From Sphingobacterium corticibacterium (GTDB lineage Bacteria; Bacteroidota; Bacteroidia; Sphingobacteriales; Sphingobacteriaceae): a DNA stretch of 64,000 nt. The stretch lies in contig NZ_SGIT01000004.1 of assembly GCF_004208525.1 (NCBI RefSeq), positions 124,001 to 188,000 on the forward strand. The letters run 5' to 3'. Shown here one piece after another: positions 17,231 through 27,047 of the stretch. Position 1 is the first letter of the stretch. Every line of letters begins with the position of its first letter. A program made the translations under genes and the position numbers. The notes beneath the pieces were generated by a model. It made no database searches, was not told where the DNA came from, and worked only from the letters and a program-made list of their open reading frames with translations.

Positions 17231-18265
17231 ATGGGAAATCAAGGGGCATCATTTACACATTTATATCATCAGGCTTTGGTGAATCCAAAGGATATCGCGT
17301 TGACTGATTTTGAGCAATTGCTTGCCCGATATCCTTATTCACAACCACTATACTTCGCTTTTGAAAGGTATAAATTTTTGAAGGGAGAACAGCCGGAACA
17401 CATCACAAATCGCACAATTTTGTTAGCAAGTAATGCCAATTGGTTAGCGGAATATGTACGATTGCCTATAGAAGATGTGCCCGTAGTGGAGGTGGAAGAT
17501 GATGATTATGTGCCTTATGAAGATATCGGGGCGTCTTCGGAAAGAATGGAGGAGCCTTTTGTAGAAGAAGAAAGCTCAAAGCAAGAAGAGGAACAAGCTA
17601 TAGAAACGCTAGTGCAAGAAGGAATAGGAGGCGGCGATTATTTTGCAGTGCATACGAAGGATCTATACGTAGAGCAGACGGAAGAACAGGATTCTGAAAA
17701 AGAGGAGCAAACGGAAGAGGAAATAAACGAAGAGAATATTAGCCTGTATAATGACGAGCTAATGCCATATAGCTTCCGTTGGTGGTTGCACAAAACCCGA
17801 TTGGAGCACGCAGACACTTATCAACCATTTGCGAGTCCGGAACTTCCGTTAGCAAATAAATCGTCGTTTGATCCTGCGGAATTGGATCACGTTATCCTTG
17901 ACCAGCAGATTCGGGAACATATTATTCATTTGCAGCATCCGGAAGATAAGCTTAGTGAGGAAGTAAAGCACCGAGAGACGACCTCCCATGGCTCTAGTAA
18001 AGTGGCGGAGGTCATCGAACGCTTTATTCGAGAAGAACCGCAGATACAGCCTCCGCAACCGGAGAATCTAAATGTGGAAAACAAAGCTAGAAAGAGTTCC
18101 GAGGAACAATTTGATCTGGTGACAGAAACACTCGCCAGTATTTACGCTGACCAAGCGATGTACGTAAAGGCGATAGAAGTCTATAAAAAATTAATTTTGA
18201 GATTTCCAGAAAAAAAATCGTATTTTGCGACCCGAATTAAGGAATTGGAAGAGAAACTATATTAA
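17231..18265 (+). CDS. Acidic TPR-type protein of the lptE-secG cluster
   Basis: A 344-residue cytosolic protein conserved in Bacteroidota between lptE and secG, without known function. The N-terminus resembles a helical repeat (TDFEQLLARYPYSQPLYFAF). A long Glu-rich low-complexity stretch covers about residues 85-180. The C-terminus has one clear tetratricopeptide-like unit (LASIYADQAMYVKAIEVYKK). The acidic centre is probably disordered. It starts 6 bases after lptE and ends 12 bases before secG, so it belongs to the same operon. Confidence 0.8.
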   Translation: MGNQGASFTHLYHQALVNPKDIALTDFEQLLARYPYSQPLYFAFERYKFLKGEQPEHITNRTILLASNANWLAEYVRLPIEDVPVVEVEDDDYVPYEDIGASSERMEEPFVEEESSKQEEEQAIETLVQEGIGGGDYFAVHTKDLYVEQTEEQDSEKEEQTEEEINEENISLYNDELMPYSFRWWLHKTRLEHADTYQPFASPELPLANKSSFDPAELDHVILDQQIREHIIHLQHPEDKLSEEVKHRETTSHGSSKVAEVIERFIREEPQIQPPQPENLNVENKARKSSEEQFDLVTETLASIYADQAMYVKAIEVYKKLILRFPEKKSYFATRIKELEEKLY

Positions 18266-18277
18266 CGAAATAAAATA

Positions 18278-18649
18278 ATGCAAACATTTTTAATTGTCCT
18301 GATTATATTGGCAAGTGCTTTATTAGGATTTATCGTATTGATTCAAAACCCCAAGGGAGGGGGCTTGGCATCAGGATTCGCAGGTAGCTCTAATTTGATG
18401 GGCGTACAACGTACCGGAGATTTCTTAGAGAAAGGAACATGGGGCTTGGCAATTGCATTGATGGTGTTATGTTTGGCCATGAATATTTTGGGACCTTCAA
18501 CTGGAGGAAGAGCAGGTGGGTTAGGCGATCAAATCGATGCACCGGCGCAAACTTCTCCATTGAACCTTAATCCGAATCCTACACAACAGGAAACAACCCC
18601 GGTAACAGAAGCCCCTGCGCCGACAACACCTGTTGATAGCGCAAACTAA
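18278..18649 (+). CDS. secG: Preprotein translocase subunit SecG
   Basis: A 123-residue inner-membrane subunit of the SecYEG translocon. Two membrane segments are visible (about 3-24 and 54-74), separated by the conserved QNPKGGGLASGFAG loop. The C-terminal 45 residues are Pro/Thr/Gln-rich and longer than in E. coli, as is common in Bacteroidota. It is the last gene of the operon, followed by a strong terminator. Confidence 0.93.
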   Translation: MQTFLIVLIILASALLGFIVLIQNPKGGGLASGFAGSSNLMGVQRTGDFLEKGTWGLAIALMVLCLAMNILGPSTGGRAGGLGDQIDAPAQTSPLNLNPNPTQQETTPVTEAPAPTTPVDSAN

Positions 18650-18677
18650 CATATCATCAATTTATAGGTATTGAATA

Positions 18678-18710
18678 GACCTTGCAGATTACCCCTGCAA
18701 GGTCTTTTTT
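18678..18710 (+). terminator. Rho-independent terminator after secG
   Basis: GACCTTGCAG (18678-18687) pairs perfectly with CTGCAAGGTC (18695-18704) around a 7-base loop, followed by six T. It separates the secG operon from groESL. Confidence 0.92.
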
Positions 18711-18734
18711 GTTGAAATACTGTCTCGTTCAATA

Positions 18735-18806
18735 TGACAGGATGACACAGGGTCAGCGAAAAAATGGCAACAATTTCCCTGTTTTTTCCTTTGGCATAGT
18801 TGGTGA
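18735..18806 (+). promoter_or_regulatory. Putative heat-shock control region before groES
   Basis: Three direct half-sites with an 8-bp period lie at 18735 (TGACA), 18743 (TGACA) and 18751 (GGTCA); a CTGTC at 18720-18724 is the inverse. Further on, TTGGCATAGTTGGTGA (18791-18806) has GG and G at sigma-54 -24/-12 spacing, with A instead of C at -12. No CIRCE element is seen. Repeats about 50-70 bp upstream of a -24 element are where a sigma-54 activator would bind. This is inference from spacing and pattern only. Confidence 0.4.
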
Positions 18807-18857
18807 TAGGTAAAAGGAGAAGAATTTAAAATCAAAAATTAAATAAAAAGAGTAACT

Positions 18858-19133
18858 ATGGCATTAAGTATTAAACCTATCGGAGACAGAGTTGTCGTAG
18901 AGGCAGCTCCCGCAGAAGAAAAAACAGCATCAGGAATCTATATTCCGGACACCGCAAAAGAGAAACCTTCTCAAGGTACTGTCGTTGCGGTAGGGACTGG
19001 TAAACCAGAAGAGCCGTTAACTGTCCAAGTAGGCGATAAAGTTTTATATGGCAAATATGCCGGTACAGAGATTACTTACGAAGGTAAGGAGTATTTAATC
19101 ATGCGTGAATCTGACATTTACGCGGTTTTATAA
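18858..19133 (+). CDS. groES: Co-chaperonin GroES
   Basis: A 91-residue GroES: the start ALSIKPIGDRVVVEAAPAEEKTA is cut by the mobile loop GIYIPDTAKEKPSQG, and the end is EYLIMRESDIYAVL. It forms the heptameric lid of the GroEL folding chamber. It is first in the groES-groEL operon, with an A-rich leader and no strong Shine-Dalgarno sequence. Confidence 0.98.
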   Translation: MALSIKPIGDRVVVEAAPAEEKTASGIYIPDTAKEKPSQGTVVAVGTGKPEEPLTVQVGDKVLYGKYAGTEITYEGKEYLIMRESDIYAVL

Positions 19134-19215
19134 ATCAAACGTAAAATCAATATTAAAAAAGAAGTTAGAAAGATCTAAATACTTAGTACTTAACGACTAA
19201 ATATTAATTAAAAAA

Positions 19216-20856
19216 ATGGCAAAACAAGTAAGATATAACGTAGAAGCGCGTGACGCACTGAAAAAAGGTGTGGATACTTTAGCAAACGCAGTAAAAGTAA
19301 CTTTAGGTCCTAAAGGACGTAACGTTATTATCGAGAAAAAATTTGGTTCTCCTGCAATCACGAAAGATGGTGTAACCGTAGCCAAAGAAATCGAATTGAA
19401 AGATGCTTTGGAAAATATGGGCGCACAGATGGTGAAAGAGGTTGCTTCTAAAACCGCTGATCAGGCTGGTGATGGTACAACCACTGCCACTGTACTTGCG
19501 CAAGCTATCGTTGCTCCCGGCTTAAAATCTGTAGCAGCAGGTGCTAATCCTATGGATTTAAAACGTGGTATCGACAAAGCTGTTGCTGCAGTTGTTGCCA
19601 ACTTGCAGTCACAGTCACAAGAAGTGGGTGCTGATAATAATAAAATCAAACAAGTTGCTACGATATCGGCAAACAACGACGACGTTATCGGTTCGCTGAT
19701 TGCTGAGGCAATGGAGAAAGTTGGCAATGACGGTGTAATTACGGTAGAAGAAGCAAAAGGTACAGAGACGGAAGTGAAGACAGTGGAAGGTATGCAATTT
19801 GACCGTGGTTATTTGTCGCCTTATTTCGTAACGAATTCTGATAAAATGGAAGCTGATTTAGAGAGCCCGTATATCTTAATATACGACAAGAAAATCAGCA
19901 ACATGAAAGAATTGTTGCCTATCTTGGAGAAACAAGTACAAACAGGTAAACCTTTGTTGATTATTGCAGAAGATTTAGATGGGGAAGCATTAGCAACTTT
20001 AGTTGTAAACAAAATTCGTGGTTCACTAAAAGTGGCAGCGGTTAAAGCACCTGGTTTTGGCGACCGTCGTAAGGCGATGTTGGAAGATATCGCTATCTTG
20101 ACAGGTGGTACCGTTATCTCTGAAGAAAGAGGCTATAAATTGGAAAATGCAGAGCTTTCTTATTTAGGTCAAGCGGAAAAAGTAACGGTTGATAAAGATA
20201 ATACAACGATTATCAACGGCTCTGGAAATGCAGATGATATCAAAGCTCGTGTTGCGCAGATCCGTTCACAAATTGAAACGACAACTTCAGATTACGACCG
20301 TGAGAAATTACAAGAGCGTTTAGCAAAATTGTCTGGTGGTGTTGCCGTACTTTATGTAGGAGCAACTACAGAAGTAGAGATGAAAGAGAAAAAAGACCGC
20401 GTAGACGATGCATTGCATGCTACTCGTGCAGCAGTAGAAGAAGGTATCGTTGCTGGTGGTGGTGTTGCTTTCATCCGCGCTACAGCAGCATTATCAGATC
20501 TTAAAGGTGCTAACGAAGATGAAACAATCGGTATCGACATTATCAAACGAGCTATCGAAGAGCCTCTTCGCCAAATCTGTAACAACGCCGGTATCGAAGG
20601 TGCAGTAGTTGTTCAGAAGGTAAAAGAAGGTACAGCTGATTTTGGCTACAATGCCCGGACAGACGTATACGAAAACTTAATTGGTGCAGGTGTAATCGAT
20701 CCAACTAAGGTTTCTCGTGTAGCATTGGAAAATGCAGCTTCTGTTGCATCTATGCTATTGACGACAGAATGTGTGTTAGCTGATGAACCAGAAGAAGGCG
20801 GAGCAGCAGGCGCTGGTGCTCCTCCAATGGGCGGCGGCATGCCAGGCATGATGTAA
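19216..20856 (+). CDS. groEL: Chaperonin GroEL
   Basis: A 546-residue ATP-dependent chaperonin. The ATP-binding signature DGVTVAKEIEL and GDGTTTATVLAQAI, the hinge and apical segments and the Gly/Met-rich C-terminal tail (GGGMPGMM) are all present at normal length. It assembles as a double seven-membered ring with GroES in the cytosol. It follows groES after 82 bases and ends at a strong terminator. Confidence 0.99.
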   Translation: MAKQVRYNVEARDALKKGVDTLANAVKVTLGPKGRNVIIEKKFGSPAITKDGVTVAKEIELKDALENMGAQMVKEVASKTADQAGDGTTTATVLAQAIVAPGLKSVAAGANPMDLKRGIDKAVAAVVANLQSQSQEVGADNNKIKQVATISANNDDVIGSLIAEAMEKVGNDGVITVEEAKGTETEVKTVEGMQFDRGYLSPYFVTNSDKMEADLESPYILIYDKKISNMKELLPILEKQVQTGKPLLIIAEDLDGEALATLVVNKIRGSLKVAAVKAPGFGDRRKAMLEDIAILTGGTVISEERGYKLENAELSYLGQAEKVTVDKDNTTIINGSGNADDIKARVAQIRSQIETTTSDYDREKLQERLAKLSGGVAVLYVGATTEVEMKEKKDRVDDALHATRAAVEEGIVAGGGVAFIRATAALSDLKGANEDETIGIDIIKRAIEEPLRQICNNAGIEGAVVVQKVKEGTADFGYNARTDVYENLIGAGVIDPTKVSRVALENAASVASMLLTTECVLADEPEEGGAAGAGAPPMGGGMPGMM

Positions 20857-20888
20857 ATAGAACTATTTCCACGGAATAAATGGAAATA

Positions 20889-20922
20889 AAAAGGCTTCAG
20901 AGAACTTTCTGAAGCCTTTTTT
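20889..20922 (+). terminator. Rho-independent terminator after groEL
   Basis: GGCTTCAGA (20893-20901) pairs with TCTGAAGCC (20908-20916) around a 6-base loop, with A-run before and six T after. It is symmetric enough to act in both directions. Confidence 0.92.
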
Positions 20923-21037
20923 GTTTATAGACAGATAAAGAATTTATTATATTTCCGCTATATTTATATGCAAAGGTGATTATATTGCATATGAAAATAA
21001 AATTATTTAGGTTTATCGTTTATAATCAAAAATAAAC

Positions 21038-21550
21038 ATGCAAAAATATCATTACACAGATGGGACAAATACATTCGGTCCTTTTTCGATAGAAGAGTTG
21101 AAAACAAAGGGTATTACAGGTGATACCTATGTATGGGCAGAAGGTATGCCGAACTGGGTACTCGCGAAAAGTGTACCAGAGTTGGGCAGCATATTGTCTA
21201 ATGGCTCACAACCTTATTTTACAGGAGCAGAACAAACCCCTCCTCAATTCCCGAATACACCGGCTTCCCCTTACCGCCAGCGTATGGAACAGCCACCTAA
21301 AACCTATTTGCTGGAAACCATTTTGACGACGATCTTTTGTTGTTGGCCGTTAGGAATCCCTTCGATTATATACGCCTCACGTGTGGAAAAGAAATTTTAT
21401 GCCGGAGATTTAATGGGGGCAGAGGCAGATTCTGCGAATGCAAAAAAATGGATGTGGATCAATGTAGGAGTTTGTATTGGTTTATGGGTGCTTTATTTTA
21501 TTATCTTTGGTTTCGCGATGTTCGGTGCAATGATGTCCGGAGATTTTTAA
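21038..21550 (+). CDS. GYF_2/DUF4339 plus CD225-type membrane protein
   Basis: A 170-residue protein. The N-terminal DUF4339 (GYF-like) domain is seen as FGPFSIEELKTKGITGDTYVW with the later MPNWVLA (about 1-55). A Pro-rich linker follows, then a CD225/dispanin-like membrane region with two hydrophobic segments (about 92-115 and 143-165). This domain pair is common in Bacteroidota; its function is unknown. It starts well after the groEL terminator and is followed after 1 base by a DUF2752 gene. Confidence 0.85.
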   Translation: MQKYHYTDGTNTFGPFSIEELKTKGITGDTYVWAEGMPNWVLAKSVPELGSILSNGSQPYFTGAEQTPPQFPNTPASPYRQRMEQPPKTYLLETILTTIFCCWPLGIPSIIYASRVEKKFYAGDLMGAEADSANAKKWMWINVGVCIGLWVLYFIIFGFAMFGAMMSGDF

Positions 21551-21551
21551 C

Positions 21552-21941
21552 ATGATGTTGAAAAAGTATCGTTTGGTGTTTATAGGAACAGGTATAGTCG
21601 TGCTTGGCGTAGCAACCTATATCTATTATACCTATGATCCTGCTGCACATGGCTGGTTTCCACGATGCCCGTTCAAAACATTAACGGGATTGGATTGTCC
21701 GGGATGTGGCTCTCAACGTGCAGTACACGCGATATTACACGGAGATTTTGAGGGAGCATTTCGTTACAATGCTTTATTGTTCCCGTTTATTCCCTACCTG
21801 ACCCTTGGCTTTGGCTACCGATGTGTGAAAAATCCAGGTGAACATTTATTGAAATGGCGTAAAATCCTATTTGGAGAATATGCCATTAAAACTATAGCGA
21901 CTATTATTTTTGCCTATTTCATTTTGAAGAATGTGATATAG
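21552..21941 (+). CDS. DUF2752 membrane protein
   Basis: A 129-residue membrane protein of the DUF2752 family. The family core is seen as CPFKTLTGLDCPGCGSQRA with its cysteines, followed by AIHG-like helix and a further membrane span. Three hydrophobic segments are predicted (about 8-26, 75-92, 108-127). DUF2752 genes are regularly paired with GYF/CD225 proteins, as here. Molecular function is unknown. Confidence 0.88.
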   Translation: MMLKKYRLVFIGTGIVVLGVATYIYYTYDPAAHGWFPRCPFKTLTGLDCPGCGSQRAVHAILHGDFEGAFRYNALLFPFIPYLTLGFGYRCVKNPGEHLLKWRKILFGEYAIKTIATIIFAYFILKNVI

Positions 21942-21960
21942 ATTCCCAAAAGAAGAACAC

Positions 21961-23430
21961 ATGATTTTAATCGTTGACGATCAAATAGAAAATATCTATT
22001 CATTAGAAAAGCTCTTAAAATCTAAGGGTTTCGAGGTGGATTCCGCGCTTTCGGGTGAAGAGGCCCTTAAAAAGGTGTTAAAAAATGACTATGCTCTGGT
22101 TATTCTGGATGTGCAGATGCCAGGTATTGACGGTTTTGAAGTAGCGGAAACTTTATCAGGATACAGCAAAACCAAAGAAGTACCCATTATATTTTTGTCT
22201 GCTGTCAATACAGATAAGAAATTTATAGCCAAAGGATATGCTTCTGGAGGGATAGATTATATTACCAAACCGGTGGATCCTGATATTTTAATATTGAAAG
22301 TAAAGACGTTCTATCGACTATATGAGCAAACTTTAGCACTCAATGACGCTCAAAAAATATTGGAATCCGAAATCGAAACCAGAAAAAAGGCACAACAAGA
22401 ACTGAAAGATAAAGTAGAACATCTTCACACTACATTGGAAAGTTTACCGCAAATTGCTTTTACCGCGGATGCACGAGGGAATATTACGTTTGTCAATAAG
22501 AGATGGTATAACTATTCTCGCTGTCCCGAGACCTTTCCAGAAGTACATCCAGATGATACGTGTATTAAAAAAGTATGGCGGCATTGCATTGAATGGAGCC
22601 AACCGTTAGAACTAGAAGTGCGTATAAAAGAACTTAAATCGGGACACTTCTGTTTTCACCTCTTGCGTATCATTCCGGTGAAAGATAAAACCGCTATACG
22701 GAGTTGGGTCGGAACATTTACAGATATACATGAGCAGAAAGAAGAGGAAAGGAAAAAAGATGAATTTTTAAGTATTGCAAGTCATGAGCTCAAAACCCCT
22801 TTGACGAGTATTAAAGCCTATATCCAATTGTTAGAACGTATGCCGGATGTGCAGAAAGAAAGTAAGTTTGCAACTTATATTAGCCGGGCGCAAAACCAGG
22901 TTAATAAACTGGACAGCCTTATTGCGGACTTATTGGATATTTCCAAGATAGAGAACGGTAAGCTAAAGGTGAATAAAAAGCCGTTTGATATGGAGAAGCT
23001 TATTGAAAGTGCTATCGAGACCATTGGTTATACCCATAGTCATGTACAGGTTAAAATTGAACGACAGGGAGAAACGATTACAAAAGAGGTGAATGGAGAT
23101 GCTTTTCGCATCGAACAAGTGCTTATCAACTTCCTAACGAATGCGATAAAGTACTCTCCCGATAGCGATAGGGTCGTTGTACATACTGTTGTTGACAAAG
23201 ATCAGCTCTATATTGCCGTTCAAGATTTTGGTATCGGTATTCCCGAACACAAAAAAAACAATATCTTTACGAAATTCTATCGTGTGGAAGAGTCATCTGT
23301 AAAATTTCAAGGACTAGGAATTGGTTTATATATCTGTGCAGAAATTATTAAGCAACATAATGGTACATACGGCATAGCAAGCTCTTCAAATCAAGGAACT
23401 ACCTTTTATTTTACGATACCATTTAATTAA
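21961..23430 (+). CDS. Receiver-PAS-histidine kinase hybrid
   Basis: A 489-residue soluble kinase. The N-terminal receiver domain (about 1-120) has phospho-acceptor Asp50 (LVILDVQMPG). A short coiled coil follows (125-150), then a PAS-like domain (about 150-260). The HisKA helix carries His275 in SIASHELKTPLTSIKAY, and the HATPase domain shows NFLTNAIKYS and the glycine boxes IGIPEHKK and GLGIGLYI. No membrane segment is present. The receiver-first order suggests it is an intermediate relay that answers to another kinase, most simply the large hybrid kinase encoded 7 bases downstream. Confidence 0.93.
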   Translation: MILIVDDQIENIYSLEKLLKSKGFEVDSALSGEEALKKVLKNDYALVILDVQMPGIDGFEVAETLSGYSKTKEVPIIFLSAVNTDKKFIAKGYASGGIDYITKPVDPDILILKVKTFYRLYEQTLALNDAQKILESEIETRKKAQQELKDKVEHLHTTLESLPQIAFTADARGNITFVNKRWYNYSRCPETFPEVHPDDTCIKKVWRHCIEWSQPLELEVRIKELKSGHFCFHLLRIIPVKDKTAIRSWVGTFTDIHEQKEEERKKDEFLSIASHELKTPLTSIKAYIQLLERMPDVQKESKFATYISRAQNQVNKLDSLIADLLDISKIENGKLKVNKKPFDMEKLIESAIETIGYTHSHVQVKIERQGETITKEVNGDAFRIEQVLINFLTNAIKYSPDSDRVVVHTVVDKDQLYIAVQDFGIGIPEHKKNNIFTKFYRVEESSVKFQGLGIGLYICAEIIKQHNGTYGIASSSNQGTTFYFTIPFN

Positions 23431-23436
23431 ATCAAT

Positions 23437-26400
23437 ATGCCTAAGAAACTCATTCGGAAATTACAAATTGGATTTGGTTTTTCGTTGTTTGTGTTGTTGT
23501 TAAGTTCGTCAGCATCTTACGTTAGTATAAAAACACAGATGAGTAACCGCAGTCAGGTTATCAAAACACAGCGGACAATCGATTCGGTTAATAAGATTTT
23601 GATTGATTTGCAGAATGTGGAAACGGGACAACGGGGATATCTTCTAACAGGCGAAGTGAAGTTTTTAGAGCCTTATTATGAAAGCCGGACATCCTTGCCG
23701 TCATCTTTATCCACAACGCGTGAATTGGCGAAGGATATACCGGAACAATCGCGGCGCATAGACAGTATAGAGACGTTGGTAACAACGAGACTGGATCTTT
23801 TAAATGAGCTTGTTGCGTTAAAAAAAGAAGGGGGAGCAGGAACAGTTGAACAATTGGAGCGCGGCAAGCTATACATGGACAGTTGTCGGAATATTATCCG
23901 CCGCTTTGTGTTGGAGGAGTCTAGTAAGCTCGACGTTCAAACAGCTAAGATGCAACGAAATTCAGGGTTGACTTCGTTCTTTATCATTTTTGCAGCTTTC
24001 GCTTCCCTTATCATCACGATCTTATTCTATCTGCAGATTCGGAATGAGTTTCGAAGAAGAGAGAAAATGCAACAATTGCTGCGTGAAAAGGACGAAGATA
24101 CGACGCGTCGCTTAAATATCGTGCGGAATCTGGCACATCAGATTGCTGATGGGGATTATTCCGTTAGGTTAGACGACGATGAAAAGGATACACTGGGCTA
24201 TATCGCTTCTTCCCTGAATGGTATGGCGATAGCGCTGGAGGAAGCCTTCGGGAAGCTCCATAATAACGAGTGGAGACAAACTGGATTGGCTAAGATTAAC
24301 GATATTTTGGCTGGGAATAAGACCGAAGAGAGTGTTGCTAATGACGCCTTGGAGCTATTGATATCCTATACGGAATGTGTGAACGGTGCGTTCTATATAT
24401 GGGATAAGGGATTATTGGTGCTCGCGGGCTCCTATGGGTTAGAAGAGCATATGAAAAAGGAGTACCGACCCGGCGAAGGAATTGTGGGGCAAGTATTTAA
24501 AGATAAACGCATTAAAACGTTGGAGAATCTCACTGATGAAGAATTTGTTGTTAGTTTTTCGTCGGGGCAAATCAAGGTAAAACATCTCCTTTGGTTGCCG
24601 TTAATGGTAAAAGGACAATGCTTTGGGGTAATAGAATTGGGAAGCGTACTACCATTTGAGAAACTGGATATGGAGCTTTATCAAGAAGTGTGTCACAGTA
24701 TTACATTGGAAATACTGGCGGCTAAAGGAAGAAAGCAGATTCAGACTTTATTGGAAGAAACACAGGCACAGGCAGAAGAACTGCAAACACAGCATGCAGA
24801 ACTGGAAAACCTGAATACAGAATTGGAAGCCCAAACGCAGAAGTTACAAGCTTCTGAGGAAGAGTTACGTGTTCAACAGGAGGAACTGATGCAGTCTAAT
24901 CAGGAGTTGGAAGAACGTTCTAAGTTACTGGAAGAAAAGAATCAGCTTGTTGCCGAACGAAATTTAGAAATCCAAAAGAAAGCGGAAGAGTTAGCGTTGA
25001 GTACAAAGTATAAATCGGAATTTCTCGCCAATATGTCGCATGAGCTTCGTACGCCGCTAAATTCTATTTTGTTATTGTCCCGGTTGATGGTCGAAAATGC
25101 GGATGACAACCTAACAGATGATCAGATAGAATCCGCTAAAGTTATACAGAGCTCGGGCTCCAGTTTATTGAGCCTTATTGACGAAATTTTGGATCTATCA
25201 AAAATAGAAGCCGGAAAGATGGAGCTGGAGTACGAGCATGTGGCATTGACAGATTTGAGAAACGACCTGTTAAATTTGTTTTTGCCAATTGTGGATGAAA
25301 AAGGACTGGCATTAACCGTTGAAATAGATGAAGGAATGCCGGGCTATGTGGAAACAGATAAACTGCGGGTGGAGCAGGTTCTCCGTAATTTGCTCTCCAA
25401 TGCCATTAAGTTTACACCGAAAGGCAACGTGGCGCTATCCATATCACAAAAGCAGGATAATCCGGATTATCTACAGTTTGTCGTAAAGGATACAGGAATT
25501 GGGATTAGTCCCGAAAATCAAAAAATTATATTCGAAGCTTTCCAGCAGGCAGATGGATCTACAAGACGTAAGTTTGGAGGAACAGGGCTAGGACTTTCTA
25601 TCAGCAGGGAAATAGCTCGATTGTTAGGAGGCGAAATTACAGTGAGCAGTACGTTGGGCGAAGGCAGCACGTTCCGTTTGACGATTCCCAATCGGAAAAT
25701 ATCCGATTCATTGCCCCTTACATCGGAAGTTCTAGTAGAGAGTATTACACAAGAAGTGGAGGAGATGACCGCTTTGGTTGCGGATACGGGATCTCCGTTC
25801 ACTATTTCGAATATTCCCGAAGAGGTTGAAGATGATCGCCATGAGATAAGATCGGGCGACAAGGTCATACTTATCGTTGAAGATGATACCGCATTTGCTA
25901 AAGCACTGCTTAAATATGCCCATCAAAATGGATATAAAGGTGTAATCATTGTACGGGGAGATTGGGCAACAGAGGCGGCTGAAAAATATCAACCTTTGGC
26001 AATTTTGTTAGATATACAGTTACCGGTGAAAGATGGGTGGCAAGTGATGGATGAAATCAAGAGCAATCCGAAAACCAGACATATTCCGGTACACATTATG
26101 TCATCCTTGGAAGTAAAGCGGGAAAGTTTATCTAAAGGTGCTATAGATTTTATCAATAAGCCTATTGCGATAGAGCAGATTGGACAAATGTTCCGTAAAA
26201 TAGAAGATGCACTTACCCGGAACCCCAAAAAGGTATTGATTGTCGAAGAAAATCCGAAACATGCCACGGCGTTGTCTTATTTTCTGAGCAATTTCAACAT
26301 CGCATCGGAAATTAAAAGCAATGTGGAAGATAGTATTCGTGCACTAATGTCGGATAATGTTAACTGTGTGATTTTGGATATGGGAGTACCTGATGATACG

Positions 26401-27033
26401 GGATATGAAACGTTGGAAGCTATCAAGCAAAAAGAGGGGTTGGAGAACCTACCCATCATTATTTTTACCGGAAAAAATCTATCGCAAACGGAGGAACTGA
26501 AAATAAAACAGTATGCCCACTCGATTGTTATAAAAACAGCACATTCTTTTCAACGTATTCTAGACGAGGTTGGGTTATTTCTTCATTTAGTGGAAGAAAT
26601 TAATCTGGAACCTGAAAAAAGGAAGACCAGCAAGCTAGGATCGCTGAATGAGGTACTCAATGGAAAAACGGTATTGATTGCCGATGACGACGTGCGGAAT
26701 ATTTTTTCATTGACGAAAACATTGGAGCATTATCAAATGAAGATCGTGTCGGCGATAGATGGAAAAGAAGCATTACAGCAATTGGAAAAATATCCGGAGA
26801 CATCCATTATTCTCATGGACATGATGATGCCTGAAATGGACGGTTACGAAACGATTAGGCAAATTAGGAATATGCGCGATTATGCTAAACTACCGATTAT
26901 TGCGGTAACAGCCAAGGCTATGACAGGTGATCGTGAAAAATGCATTAAAGCGGGTGCGTCGGACTACATTTCCAAACCGGTTGATAAGGATCAGCTGTTA
27001 TCTCTGTTGAGGGTTTGGTTATATGAAAACTAA
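23437..27033 (+). CDS. CHASE3-HAMP-GAF hybrid histidine kinase with three receivers
   Basis: A 1198-residue membrane sensor kinase. In order: membrane segment (about 10-30), periplasmic CHASE3 domain (to about 175), second membrane segment (about 180-200), HAMP (to 260), GAF (about 280-425) and a long Glu/Gln-rich coiled coil (430-525). HisKA follows with His535 in NMSHELRTPLNS, then HATPase (NLLSNAIKFTP, GTGLGLSI). Three receiver domains end the protein, with Asp859, Asp981 and Asp1128. The second receiver has a Glu-Glu acidic pair where Asp-Asp is more usual. CHASE3 ligands are unknown. Confidence 0.95.
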   Translation: MPKKLIRKLQIGFGFSLFVLLLSSSASYVSIKTQMSNRSQVIKTQRTIDSVNKILIDLQNVETGQRGYLLTGEVKFLEPYYESRTSLPSSLSTTRELAKDIPEQSRRIDSIETLVTTRLDLLNELVALKKEGGAGTVEQLERGKLYMDSCRNIIRRFVLEESSKLDVQTAKMQRNSGLTSFFIIFAAFASLIITILFYLQIRNEFRRREKMQQLLREKDEDTTRRLNIVRNLAHQIADGDYSVRLDDDEKDTLGYIASSLNGMAIALEEAFGKLHNNEWRQTGLAKINDILAGNKTEESVANDALELLISYTECVNGAFYIWDKGLLVLAGSYGLEEHMKKEYRPGEGIVGQVFKDKRIKTLENLTDEEFVVSFSSGQIKVKHLLWLPLMVKGQCFGVIELGSVLPFEKLDMELYQEVCHSITLEILAAKGRKQIQTLLEETQAQAEELQTQHAELENLNTELEAQTQKLQASEEELRVQQEELMQSNQELEERSKLLEEKNQLVAERNLEIQKKAEELALSTKYKSEFLANMSHELRTPLNSILLLSRLMVENADDNLTDDQIESAKVIQSSGSSLLSLIDEILDLSKIEAGKMELEYEHVALTDLRNDLLNLFLPIVDEKGLALTVEIDEGMPGYVETDKLRVEQVLRNLLSNAIKFTPKGNVALSISQKQDNPDYLQFVVKDTGIGISPENQKIIFEAFQQADGSTRRKFGGTGLGLSISREIARLLGGEITVSSTLGEGSTFRLTIPNRKISDSLPLTSEVLVESITQEVEEMTALVADTGSPFTISNIPEEVEDDRHEIRSGDKVILIVEDDTAFAKALLKYAHQNGYKGVIIVRGDWATEAAEKYQPLAILLDIQLPVKDGWQVMDEIKSNPKTRHIPVHIMSSLEVKRESLSKGAIDFINKPIAIEQIGQMFRKIEDALTRNPKKVLIVEENPKHATALSYFLSNFNIASEIKSNVEDSIRALMSDNVNCVILDMGVPDDTGYETLEAIKQKEGLENLPIIIFTGKNLSQTEELKIKQYAHSIVIKTAHSFQRILDEVGLFLHLVEEINLEPEKRKTSKLGSLNEVLNGKTVLIADDDVRNIFSLTKTLEHYQMKIVSAIDGKEALQQLEKYPETSIILMDMMMPEMDGYETIRQIRNMRDYAKLPIIAVTAKAMTGDREKCIKAGASDYISKPVDKDQLLSLLRVWLYEN

Positions 27034-27047
27034 CGTTGGAACTAAAT

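Noticed and set aside
18765..18779. Second sigma-54-like site TGGCAACAATTTCCC
   Set aside because: The -13/-12 GC is absent at the required spacing from GG.
18711..18857. CIRCE element for HrcA control of groESL
   Set aside because: No TTAGCACTC-N9-GAGTGCTAA or close variant is found before groES.
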